Assembly: GCA_034112445.1 (NCBI GenBank)
Contig: JAWUVI010000005.1
Coordinates: 1 to 40,206 of the forward strand
DNA length: 40,206 bases
Direction of reading: 5' to 3'
DNA from: Pelagadaptatus sp034112445
Lineage (GTDB): Bacteria; Pseudomonadota; Gammaproteobacteria; Pseudomonadales; Cellvibrionaceae
In this document: piece by piece, positions 24,866-32,975 of the stretch
Numbering within the stretch: the first letter of the stretch is position 1
Layout: the number at the start of each line of letters is the position of its first letter
Position numbers and translations under genes: made by a program
Notes under the pieces: model-generated
What the model was told of the DNA's origin: nothing
The model's database searches: none
What the model saw: the letters and a program-made list of their open reading frames with translations, nothing else

Positions 24866-25290
24866 TGTTGGCTTCTCTCTTGTGCTTCTCTGTCTTTGAT
24901 AAAGGCTTCTAATTGATCAAGGCCGGTATTGAGATCGACTTGGTGACACACCAGATCGAATCCGTAGTTCTTATATCTGGGAATAACATCCTCCGCTTTA
25001 GCACTGCCCACCGCGAGGTTTCCGCCAATCATCATGATCAAGCCATCCAAACTCTTATATTTGGCTTTAAGCAGCTTAACTTCCCGCCCCCAACCTTCGG
25101 CTTCACCATTTAGAGACGAGATCATCAAAACTTCAGCGCCGGTCTCTACCGCCGCGTCAAAGAACTCTTCCAAATATGTATTTACGCCCAAATTGAATAC
25201 TTCAAAACCTCTAGCGTGTAGAGACAATTCAATAAGCCGATTAGCGACTACGTGGATGTCGTTGCCAACGACGCCTGTTACAACCTTCAT
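24862..25290 (-). CDS. glmS: glutamate mutase B12-binding S subunit
   Basis: Small cobalamin-binding subunit, 142 aa from ATG 25290. The base-off B12 motif is modified: Asp11-x-His13-x-x-Ala16 instead of the usual DxHxxG, while the Ser-x-Leu (ISSLNG, near 57-62) and Gly-Gly (GGNLAVG, near 90) motifs are normal. His13 would ligate cobalt. A longer frame begins at TTG 25344, but its 18 extra residues are not family-like and lack a ribosome-binding site. First gene of the mutase operon, divergent from the RraA-like gene with about 110 bp between starts. The symbol here means mutase subunit S (mutS/glmS), not glucosamine synthase. Confidence 0.87.
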   Translation of the reverse strand: MKVVTGVVGNDIHVVANRLIELSLHARGFEVFNLGVNTYLEEFFDAAVETGAEVLMISSLNGEAEGWGREVKLLKAKYKSLDGLIMMIGGNLAVGSAKAEDVIPRYKNYGFDLVCHQVDLNTGLDQLEAFIKDREAQERSQQ

Positions 25291-25399
25291 ATCTTTTTCA
25301 TACCTGATGTATTTAGGCCTGCATGATACCAAAAGTTTATGCAAAAAACGGAATTACGCTGCTAGAATATCGCCTCAAATAAAAGAATAGGATGTATTT

Positions 25400-25888
25400 A
25401 TGACCTTTTTTACCGCCGATATCTGTGATGAGCACAGTGACAAGGTATTTGTACTGAACTCAGACTACAAAAACTATGGTGGCAGCAGCAAATGCCAAGG
25501 TCAAATAGTCACCATCAAGCTTGATAAAAACAACTCAGATCTAATTGCCTTACTGAGAGATGAAGACGGTACAGGTAAAGTCGTTGTAGTTGACGTTGAT
25601 CAGGAATACTTCGCAGTAGTTGGCGAAAACTTGATGAAATTCGCTCATAAAAATAATTACGCGGGCATCATCATTAATGGATTTGTTAGGGATACCTTGC
25701 AAATAACCGACATTCCCGTTGCCCTCTATGCGCTCGGCACCTGCCCTCGCAAATACATCCCCGTTACCTCCGGCGAAAGAGGCATCGATCTATCTTTTGG
25801 TGGCGTCGAGTTTAATAACGGCGGTTATCTTTATGCGGATGTCGATGGTGTGATTGTCACCCCCAACAAGATTGTATCATTCGGCTAA
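25400..25888 (+). CDS. RraA-like / HMG-aldolase-oxaloacetate decarboxylase-like protein
   Basis: RraA-fold protein, 162 aa. Overall sequence resembles E. coli RraA (RNase E regulator), for example FGGVEF and YADVDG near 133-150. However, it keeps Arg97-Asp98 in GFVRDT, the metal and substrate pair of the class II 4-hydroxy-4-methyl-2-oxoglutarate aldolases and oxaloacetate decarboxylases, which E. coli RraA has lost. A catalytic role is therefore at least as likely as RNase E control. It is transcribed divergently from the glutamate mutase operon across a short shared spacer and ends at a strong bidirectional terminator. ATG 25400 has AGGA at 7-8 nt. Confidence 0.75.
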   Translation: MTFFTADICDEHSDKVFVLNSDYKNYGGSSKCQGQIVTIKLDKNNSDLIALLRDEDGTGKVVVVDVDQEYFAVVGENLMKFAHKNNYAGIIINGFVRDTLQITDIPVALYALGTCPRKYIPVTSGERGIDLSFGGVEFNNGGYLYADVDGVIVTPNKIVSFG

Positions 25889-25905
25889 GGTTTAACTCAT
25901 AACCA

Positions 25906-25944
25906 AAAAAGCCCGCCGTTAATGATGATAACGACGGGCTTTTT
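25906..25944. terminator. bidirectional terminator between convergent genes
   Basis: AAAAGCCCG-c-CGTTA (from 25906) pairs with TAACG-a-CGGGCTTTT (to 25944) around ATGATGA, with A-run and T-run on either side. It serves the RraA-like gene on the plus strand and the aminotransferase on the minus strand. Confidence 0.88.
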
Positions 25945-25959
25945 CACAATTGGCTTGAT

Positions 25960-27147
25960 TTACAGCACTTTAGCAATTGATCGCGTTAGGTAATCAACAT
26001 TATTGGGTGCGATACTCGCAAGACTTATTCGGCTAGAGCCAACCACATAAATCCCAAACTCATCCTGCAAGCGTTGGATCTGATCGGTATCTATACCTAA
26101 AAACGAAAACATTCCGTTTTGATTCGTTATGAAACTGAAGTCTCGATCAACTCCGTTAGCGGCCAACTTTTCAACAAACAACTGGCGCATGCTGGCAATT
26201 CTATCGCGCATGTCTTTGAGTTCAACATGCCACTGACTGGTTAATTCCGCTGAACTTAATATGGTTTCAACAATGGCGGCACCATGTGCTGGCGGCATAG
26301 AGTAATTAACTCGCACCACCGTCAACAGCACAGCCCCAATAATATCAGCCGCCGTAGAGCTTTTGCCTATTATTGAGCACGCACCAATACGGTCACGATA
26401 TAAGCCAAAGTTTTTTGAACACGAACTGCAGATGATCATCTGTTCAACGGTATCGGCCATCAATCTAAGACCGTAGGCATCTACATCTAAGCCTTGACCA
26501 AACCCTTGATAAGCCATATCCACAACCGGCATAAAACCAACTTGGTTAGCCAGTTCGGTAACTTCCTGCCATTGCTCTTTATTCAGATCCATACCGCTGG
26601 GGTTATGGCAACACGCATGGAGCAACACCGCATCATCTTTGGATACTTGCTTGAGCGCCTCAATCATACCCGTAAAATCTAAACACTTATTTTCATAATC
26701 GTAATAGGGGTAGGTTTTAACCGTCAAACCAGCGGCTTGAAATACACCCTGATGATTTGCCCAAGTAGGATTACTCACCCAGATAGTGGAACCGGGCTTA
26801 CATTTATTAATAAATTCACCCGCAATTCGCAACGCGCCTGTACCACCAGGAGTCGATATCGTGCGAATACGATTCTCTTGGATAACTCTATGTTCACCTA
26901 AAATAAGATCCGTCATTTTCTCATTAAACAACGCCGAACCTGCCGAACCTAAGTAGCTTTTGCTGGCTTCGTTCTTAACTAGGTAATCTTCTGCCGTCTT
27001 CACACAGGCTAGCACCGGAGTATTGCCCTCAGCATCTTTATAAACACCAGGACCAAGATCGATTTTATTGGGATTATTATCGGCTTTAAATTTTACCGAC
27101 AAACCCAAGATAGGGTCTGCGGGAGGCTGCTGTAATTGTGAAAACAT
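25960..27147 (-). CDS. aspartate/aromatic aminotransferase, class I
   Basis: PLP enzyme of the AspC/TyrB subgroup, 395 aa. The Schiff-base lysine is Lys245 in SCSKNFGLYRDR. Asp210 and Tyr213 (VVDMAYQGFG) contact the cofactor ring, Asn182 lies in HNPSG, and Trp129 sits in NPTWANH. An arginine near 375 in SSRISLAS would bind the substrate carboxylate; the usual context is GRxNxA. It would transaminate aspartate, glutamate and possibly aromatic or 3-methyl-aspartate substrates. It is convergent with the RraA-like gene and monocistronic. It cannot be assigned as aspC or tyrB from sequence alone. Confidence 0.92.
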   Translation of the reverse strand: MFSQLQQPPADPILGLSVKFKADNNPNKIDLGPGVYKDAEGNTPVLACVKTAEDYLVKNEASKSYLGSAGSALFNEKMTDLILGEHRVIQENRIRTISTPGGTGALRIAGEFINKCKPGSTIWVSNPTWANHQGVFQAAGLTVKTYPYYDYENKCLDFTGMIEALKQVSKDDAVLLHACCHNPSGMDLNKEQWQEVTELANQVGFMPVVDMAYQGFGQGLDVDAYGLRLMADTVEQMIICSSCSKNFGLYRDRIGACSIIGKSSTAADIIGAVLLTVVRVNYSMPPAHGAAIVETILSSAELTSQWHVELKDMRDRIASMRQLFVEKLAANGVDRDFSFITNQNGMFSFLGIDTDQIQRLQDEFGIYVVGSSRISLASIAPNNVDYLTRSIAKVL

Positions 27148-27356
27148 AAGATTTTGTACCCTCTTAAAAACTGCAGTAAATCAAGATCGTTAATATAGCT
27201 GGTGATTGTACCTTAAAAAAAAATATTTCCAGCATGAAAAATATCATTAACTTCCCAATCATCGACCATTACATGCAATTTCAATAGGCAAAATAAACTT
27301 CACGCATTACAATTCGCGTCTTTATTTTTACCACTGCAGAATGTTTGAGACAGATT

Positions 27357-28181
27357 ATGTTTGATATAAAACCAATCGCTGGTGCACTTGGTGCCGAACT
27401 TCATGGAGTAGACCTAACCCAAGACTTAAGTCCTGATGTTTATGTTGAGATCCGCCGTTTATTAGTCGAATATGAAGTTATTTTCTTTCGAGATCAAGAT
27501 ATTTCTCCGTCTCAACACAAGGCATTAGCCCAATCTTTCGGACCGTTACAAACCCATCCTGCTTACGGAACAGTTGAAGGCTTTCCAGAGATCACTATTC
27601 TTGAGAGCACCGCCGAAAACCCGACTAAAATTGAAGCATGGCATTCAGATATGACCTTTCGTGAACGCCCCCCTTTAGGTTCAGTGCTGCGCTCAAAAAT
27701 CATCCCTGCCAAAGGCGGAGATACATTATGGTCTAGCATGACAGCCGCTTACGATGCGCTGTCACCAGCCATGCAAACATTCTTATCTGGGCTTACCGCC
27801 GCCCATGATTTTAGCTACGGATTTAAAGAGAGCTTAGCCGAAGTCGGCGGCCGAGAACGCTTAGCCAAAGCCATTGCCAGCAATCCACCCGTAGAGCACC
27901 CCGTTATTCGGACTCACCCTGAAAGCGGAAAAAAAGTTTTATTTGTTAACTCTCTTTTCACTACACACATTGTTGGCATGAGCAGACAAGAGAGTAACGC
28001 TATTTTAAACTTTCTTTATGGGCACGCCATAACATCAGAGTTCACCTGTCGCTTTCAATGGCAACCCAACTCTATCGCTATTTGGGACAACCGCAGCACT
28101 CAACACAAACCCATTAATGATTATTTCCCTGCACACAGACGCTTAGAAAGAATCACTATTGATGGTGACAAACCTTTTTAA
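27357..28181 (+). CDS. TauD/TfdA-family Fe(II)/2-oxoglutarate dioxygenase
   Basis: Non-heme iron dioxygenase, 274 aa from ATG 27357 (an in-frame TTG four codons upstream is less likely). The iron triad is His96-x-Asp98 in EAWHSDMTF and His250 in STQHK. A following Arg in HRRLERI would bind 2-oxoglutarate. The overall length and order match TauD (taurine) and related sulfonate, sulfate-ester or phenoxyacetate dioxygenases. No sulfonate transporter is adjacent, so the substrate is not known. It is followed by convergent genes for an amidotransferase-like protein and an aldehyde dehydrogenase, which could process an aldehyde product, though opposite strands argue against one operon. Confidence 0.88.
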   Translation: MFDIKPIAGALGAELHGVDLTQDLSPDVYVEIRRLLVEYEVIFFRDQDISPSQHKALAQSFGPLQTHPAYGTVEGFPEITILESTAENPTKIEAWHSDMTFRERPPLGSVLRSKIIPAKGGDTLWSSMTAAYDALSPAMQTFLSGLTAAHDFSYGFKESLAEVGGRERLAKAIASNPPVEHPVIRTHPESGKKVLFVNSLFTTHIVGMSRQESNAILNFLYGHAITSEFTCRFQWQPNSIAIWDNRSTQHKPINDYFPAHRRLERITIDGDKPF

Positions 28182-28196
28182 GTACCGCAATCAACC

Positions 28197-28898
28197 CTAG
28201 CGAATAAAATTTAGAAGCCAACGGACAACCAATAAACTGTCCGTTGGTGTTGTTAATGACTCAGTAGCCATTTGGTATAAATCTTCCCCTAAAATTTCTC
28301 GGCGCATATCCAATAGCTGAACAGCAAACTCAGGATCAAATTCTGGGTGGCCCTGAATCGTCATAATATGATCCCCTAATACCGTCATGTAACAAGGACA
28401 AGACGCCGTACTAGCCATAATTTCAGCACCCTCCGCAACTTTTTTCACTTGATCTTGATGATTCGAAATTAAATGGAATTTGCCGCTTTCAGCACCTATT
28501 AATACTTTAGCCTTAGCCGTTAATTCTGCTTCATGAACCCCCGCACACCAACCAGAATCAGCCTTAGTAACTTTACCGCCCAACGCCTCGGCTATCATCT
28601 GATGCCCAAAGCAGACGCCGATCACTTTTTTCTTGGCCGCGTGCAATTGACGGACAAAATCTTTCAACGCATCCAGCCATGGCTCTTGATCGTAAACGCT
28701 GGATTTCGAGCCGGTAATTAAATAGGCGTCAACCTCATCCAATTCCTCAGGGTATTGGTGCATTTGCACATCATAAGTAACTAATTCAATCGTCGGATCA
28801 AACTTGTGGATACGGCGTGCAAACATATCCGGGTACTCGCCAAACTGCTCAACAAATTCTGGTTTGAGCGCATCTGCTTTTAAAATCCCTAACTTCAT
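28197..28898 (-). CDS. class I glutamine amidotransferase-like protein
   Basis: GMP-synthase-like glutamine amidotransferase (GATase1), 233 aa from ATG 28898, which has TTAGGA about 8 nt upstream. A longer frame starts at 28931 but overlaps the preceding gene and adds 11 unlike residues. The catalytic triad is complete: Cys96 in GVCFGHQ, His184 and Glu186 in GHPEFD. It is a stand-alone amidase domain with no synthetase partner. Such proteins hydrolyse gamma-glutamyl compounds (PuuD-like roles) or are uncharacterised. It lies 29 nt after the aldehyde dehydrogenase stop, in one operon, so a role in polyamine or gamma-glutamyl-aldehyde breakdown is conceivable but inferred. Confidence 0.82.
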   Translation of the reverse strand: MKLGILKADALKPEFVEQFGEYPDMFARRIHKFDPTIELVTYDVQMHQYPEELDEVDAYLITGSKSSVYDQEPWLDALKDFVRQLHAAKKKVIGVCFGHQMIAEALGGKVTKADSGWCAGVHEAELTAKAKVLIGAESGKFHLISNHQDQVKKVAEGAEIMASTASCPCYMTVLGDHIMTIQGHPEFDPEFAVQLLDMRREILGEDLYQMATESLTTPTDSLLVVRWLLNFIR

Positions 28899-28927
28899 TA
28901 CTGTATTCCTAACCCACTTAATTGGTG

Positions 28928-30310
28928 TCAAATGGTGGTTTTAAAATGAAACGATTTCGAGCGCGTTAACTGATCGAAACCTAAAACGGATAAGGTTTCA
29001 CCGCGTCCCGTATTTTTAACACCTGTCCACGGCAAAGCTGGATCGAGATAATCACAACGATTTAAAAAGACCGTACCCGTTTGTAATTTATCACCCATAG
29101 CTTCAGCGGCGTCTTGGTCTTGCGTCCAGAGTGAAGCCGTCAATCCTAGGTCACTGTCATTCATTAAGTGAAGCGCCTGTTCATCACTGCTCACTTTCAT
29201 GATGCCCACAACAGGGCCAAAACTTTCTTCGCGCATAACCGACATGCTGTGGTCAACATCAACCAATACTTGTGGCGCTAAATAAGCACCCTTACCATCA
29301 TCCAAAATGAACGCCGACGTATCGATCAGCGCTTTCGCTCCAGCCGTTATAGCTTCGCGAGTTTGCTGCCTAACCCAATCGGCAGCAGCAGGTCTAACCA
29401 CTGGGCCAAGCGTGGTATTCGACTCCAAGGGATTACCCAAGCGATAGCCTTGAGTTATCTCGACAAAACGCGCCACAAAATCGTCGTACAAAGATTCATC
29501 GACATAAATACGCTCAATGCCACAACACGATTGACCAGAATTAAAGAAGGCGCCATCGACCAACTGCTCAACGGTGTAATCTAAATCAGCATCGGCACGA
29601 ACATAGGCGGGATCTTTACCGCCCAACTCTAAACCGAGTCCGATAAAGGTTCCAGCCGCCGCCTTTTCAACCCGCTGACCAGCCCCAACCGAACCGGTAA
29701 AACAGACAAAATCAACCGCGCCAGAACTGATTATGTCAGTGGTCGCCTCATGGCTTAAAAACAAACACTGCAATACGCCCGGTGGCAAACCTGCTTGCTC
29801 GAACGCCTTCGCAAAATGCTCACCCGTTAGCGGCGTTTGTGCGGATGGCTTCAATAACACACTATTGCCTGCCATTAACGCCGGGAAAACAGAATTTACG
29901 GTAGTCAGCAATGGATAATTCCAAGGCGCGACAGTGAAGACAACACCCAGCGGGTCACGCCGAATAAAGCGTTTAAAACCTGCCTTTGGCTCAGGTATAT
30001 AGTCGGCCAACGCACTCGGTGCACTGGCAATCATAAAGCGAGCCCGCTCGGCTAACCCATTAATTTCGCCCGCCCCATAAGCAATAGGACGCCCCATTTG
30101 CCAACTGATTTCTGTCGCAATTTGCTGGGCATTCTCTTCAAAATATCGGATCGCTTTTTCACACACATCCGCACGCTGCTCAATACTCCAGCTTTGCCAT
30201 TCTTGTTGCGCTGCACGTGATAGCGTTATCGCTTGTTCTATTTCAGTTTTAGAGGCCAATGCGCGCTCTACATAAATCGAACCATCAACAGGAGAGGTGG
30301 TTTTTAGCAT
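28928..30310 (-). CDS. NAD(P)-dependent aldehyde dehydrogenase
   Basis: Aldehyde dehydrogenase superfamily protein, 460 aa, the length of the short succinate-semialdehyde dehydrogenase-like (Sad/YneI) group. The catalytic Cys is Cys262 in NSGQSCC and the general base is Glu228 in LELGGKD. The cofactor loop with APWNYP (128-133) and GSVGAG (206-211) is present. The EESFGP and GxN motifs near the end are also intact. It is the first gene of a two-gene operon with the amidotransferase-like gene. The natural aldehyde is unknown; context suggests amine or amino-acid catabolism at most. Confidence 0.9.
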   Translation of the reverse strand: MLKTTSPVDGSIYVERALASKTEIEQAITLSRAAQQEWQSWSIEQRADVCEKAIRYFEENAQQIATEISWQMGRPIAYGAGEINGLAERARFMIASAPSALADYIPEPKAGFKRFIRRDPLGVVFTVAPWNYPLLTTVNSVFPALMAGNSVLLKPSAQTPLTGEHFAKAFEQAGLPPGVLQCLFLSHEATTDIISSGAVDFVCFTGSVGAGQRVEKAAAGTFIGLGLELGGKDPAYVRADADLDYTVEQLVDGAFFNSGQSCCGIERIYVDESLYDDFVARFVEITQGYRLGNPLESNTTLGPVVRPAAADWVRQQTREAITAGAKALIDTSAFILDDGKGAYLAPQVLVDVDHSMSVMREESFGPVVGIMKVSSDEQALHLMNDSDLGLTASLWTQDQDAAEAMGDKLQTGTVFLNRCDYLDPALPWTGVKNTGRGETLSVLGFDQLTRSKSFHFKTTI

Positions 30311-30429
30311 GAGGAATCCATTATGTTTACAGTTAAAAAATTAGGGGGGCATTATATAGTAGAAATATTGCTGGGGTGACCCGCATGTAGGTTAAGAAAA
30401 ATCAATTAACAATTGATTGGCCATTAGAT

Positions 30430-30452
30430 AAAGTGTAATAATATAACATTAC
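30430..30452 (+). promoter_or_regulatory. Zur box (zinc uptake repressor site)
   Basis: The halves AAAGTGTAATA and TATAACATTAC around a central A match the gammaproteobacterial Zur palindrome (GAAATGTTATA-N-TATAACATTTC) at 8 of 11 and 10 of 11 positions. It ends 35 bp before the first gene of the zinc locus, a normal operator position. Confidence 0.8.
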
Positions 30453-30487
30453 AGTGATTTGACGTTATACAACCAAGGCATTTCATA

Positions 30488-30814
30488 ATGTTTCGCTATC
30501 GCACCAATAAGCAGCTGTATTTTGGCTCTTTAGCACTGACTCTTGTCTTGCTATTGAGCCAAGTAAGCTTTGCGGCGCACACACACTCAGATGGCAGCCT
30601 CAACCCCGATATTCCCAACCCAGGTACTCCCAACCCAGAATGCAGCCTGTGCCTGACGTATAGCAACCTTGATGACATCTCCCTAAGTTCTCAGCCGCCT
30701 ACCTATGTGGCCATAACATCACCAATAACGAACGAGATTTCTGTTTGCAGTTTTATAACGCCAGTTAATCGTACTTTTAGTATTCGAGCTCCCCCAACTC
30801 CAACGTTTTTATAA
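30488..30814 (+). CDS. small secreted His/Cys protein of the zinc locus
   Basis: 108-aa protein with a signal peptide (hydrophobic core about 12-28, ending Ser-Phe-Ala-Ala). The mature part starts with His31 and His33 (AHTHSDG) and has the Cys52-x-x-Cys55 pair of a PECSLC motif, then a Pro-rich tail without recognisable fold. It resembles the small DUF2946-like proteins often seen just before metal TonB receptors. A role in periplasmic zinc capture or hand-over is plausible. It lies between the Zur box and the receptor gene and is probably co-transcribed with it (about 75 bp gap). I do not know a verified function. Confidence 0.7.
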   Translation: MFRYRTNKQLYFGSLALTLVLLLSQVSFAAHTHSDGSLNPDIPNPGTPNPECSLCLTYSNLDDISLSSQPPTYVAITSPITNEISVCSFITPVNRTFSIRAPPTPTFL

Positions 30815-30890
30815 ATTTTCTCCCCAACAACAATTTATAAAATTAATACGCCCATCCATTTGTGATAACGGCGTTATTTTGGAGTTTTCA

Positions 30891-32969
30891 ATGCTTAATC
30901 GTTTTTTTGCACTCAACACGTTAATGCCACTTACGGCTTTAATTGCCGTAGCAAACCCCTCTTATGGAGATTCATCTACCTCGCCCTCGGACCAAAAACA
31001 CAAAGGTCATGAGCACATAGAAGAAGTTATCGTCAGCGCCTCTCCTATTAGCCATGCGCATAGCGATAATGCTCGTGCTATTGCTGTTATCAACGGCGAT
31101 AAACTCCGGACTCAGGCAGCATCGACCCTAGCTCAAACTCTTACCTCGCAAGTTGGTGTCAGTTCTTCTTCTTTTGGCAACAGTGTGGGCAACCCCATTA
31201 TTCGCGGCCAAAGCGCCAGTCGCGTTAAAGTCATGCAGGACAATCAAGACACATTAGATGCGTCCAATACCAGCGCCGACCACGCCAATACCACCGAACC
31301 CTTACTCGCGGACCAAATTGAAATACTGCGTGGCCCCGCCACATTACGTTTTGGCAATGGCGCTATAGGCGGTGTTGTGAATGTTATTGATGGTCGTATC
31401 CCCGTTAAAAAAACCGGTGTTCCAGTAAGCGCAGCGATAGAAACCCGCCACTCCAACAATAATGATGAAACAGCCAGTGTATTTCGCATAGACGCTGAGA
31501 ACACGTTATTCAGTTGGCATTTGGATGGCCTGTATCGAGACAGTAACGATATCTATCTGCCCGTCCCAGCTCACTTGGATGAAGCCGACGAAGGCTCAGA
31601 AGAATCCCTCGATAACTCAAATGCTCGCGCTCACGCAGTCACTGTTGGCGGCAGTTGGATTGGTGAAAAAGGCTTTATTGGTATGGCTTTTAACCAGCAA
31701 GAAAATCAATATGGTATTCCAGCTGGCGCTCACGATCACGGCGCCCCAACTCCGGAGCCACCAATCCGGATAGACATGAACCAGAAACGTTTTGACCTAA
31801 AAAGTGAGTTGCGCGATCCCATCGATAACATCGAGAAAGTCACCCTACGCTTGAGCCACAATAATTATCAACATATGGAGCTAGAGGGTTCAGAGATAGG
31901 CACAACGTTTACTAACGACGCCTGGGAAGCTCGAATTGAAGCCACTCATGCTCCCACCAATATAGGGCCCAGCAATAATTGGCACGGCGCCGTCGGTTTA
32001 CATCACACCCGTCGGGACTACCGGGCTGCAGGTGAAGAAGCGTTTATTCCCGCTGAGAATGATGTCCAAAACACTGGCGTTTTTTGGATTGAAGAAAAAC
32101 ATTGGCAAGATAGAGAGTCACCCCAATGGATAGAAATAGGTGTTCGCGCCGAACAACAAAGCATCGACACTAAAGGCAGTGGCAGCAATAACAGCATCAC
32201 CCATAACAGCACCAGCCTTTCGTTTGCTTACCATATTAATTTTCAAAACGTTCACCACGCCAGCATTTCCCTCGGCCACGCTGAGCGGGCACCAAGTCTA
32301 GAAGAATTATTTTCTGATGGTGCTCATATCGCCACCAGCACTTACGATTTAGGCAATAGCAAACTTAACAATGAAACCAGTAACAATTTAGATTTAGGCT
32401 ATCAATGGCAGCCATCTGGCGAGTCAGCCATTACCCGATTCAAAGCCAATGTCTTTTACAACACGATAAATGATTACATTTATCAACACGACACAGGCAC
32501 CACTGATGTTGATTCGAGCTTGCCAATACTGGCTTATAGTCAACAACAAGCTGATTTTTATGGAGTGGAAATTGAGCTCAGCGCCGACCTAACCGATAGC
32601 ATAGAAGTACGCTTATTCAGTGACGCCGTTCGCGCCAAGTTCAATGACGGAAGCAACGTCCCACGTTTACCGCCAAGTAGAATAGGTACAGAAGTAACCT
32701 GGTTTCAGTCAGACTGGAGTGCATCCTTTCAACTTATTGCCAATAGTGCGCAGAACCGACCAGGGGAAAATGAAACCAAAACCGACGGCTACACGCGGCT
32801 CAACGCTCAAGTTAATATACCTTTAAAATTGAGTTCAACTGACGGCCTGATATTCATTAAAGCCAACAATCTTTTGAATGAAGAGATCAGACACTCAACG
32901 TCTTTTTTACGCGACATAGCCCCCGAAGCCGGACGTGGGATCACTACCGGCATTAGGGTGTCATTTTAA
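30891..32969 (+). CDS. ZnuD-like TonB-dependent zinc receptor
   Basis: Outer-membrane TonB-dependent receptor, 692 aa from ATG 30891, which has GGAG 6 nt upstream; TTG 30879 is an in-frame alternative without merit. The signal peptide is about 1-26. Then comes a His-rich stretch (HKGHEH near 37-42) followed by a TonB-box-like EEVIVSA. The plug domain (about 55-165, with NPIIRGQ and EILRGPATLRFG) and a 22-strand barrel follow, ending in the expected aromatic (Phe). The external loop GAHDHGAP near 280 supplies another His cluster, typical of ZnuD. The upstream Zur box makes zinc uptake the best call. Heme or cobalamin would be alternatives without it. Confidence 0.88.
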   Translation: MLNRFFALNTLMPLTALIAVANPSYGDSSTSPSDQKHKGHEHIEEVIVSASPISHAHSDNARAIAVINGDKLRTQAASTLAQTLTSQVGVSSSSFGNSVGNPIIRGQSASRVKVMQDNQDTLDASNTSADHANTTEPLLADQIEILRGPATLRFGNGAIGGVVNVIDGRIPVKKTGVPVSAAIETRHSNNNDETASVFRIDAENTLFSWHLDGLYRDSNDIYLPVPAHLDEADEGSEESLDNSNARAHAVTVGGSWIGEKGFIGMAFNQQENQYGIPAGAHDHGAPTPEPPIRIDMNQKRFDLKSELRDPIDNIEKVTLRLSHNNYQHMELEGSEIGTTFTNDAWEARIEATHAPTNIGPSNNWHGAVGLHHTRRDYRAAGEEAFIPAENDVQNTGVFWIEEKHWQDRESPQWIEIGVRAEQQSIDTKGSGSNNSITHNSTSLSFAYHINFQNVHHASISLGHAERAPSLEELFSDGAHIATSTYDLGNSKLNNETSNNLDLGYQWQPSGESAITRFKANVFYNTINDYIYQHDTGTTDVDSSLPILAYSQQQADFYGVEIELSADLTDSIEVRLFSDAVRAKFNDGSNVPRLPPSRIGTEVTWFQSDWSASFQLIANSAQNRPGENETKTDGYTRLNAQVNIPLKLSSTDGLIFIKANNLLNEEIRHSTSFLRDIAPEAGRGITTGIRVSF

Positions 32970-32975
32970 GGACCA

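Noticed and set aside
30891..32969. Siderophore or heme receptor reading of the TonB protein
   Set aside because: His-rich N-terminus and loop together with the Zur box favour zinc; no siderophore or heme genes are adjacent.
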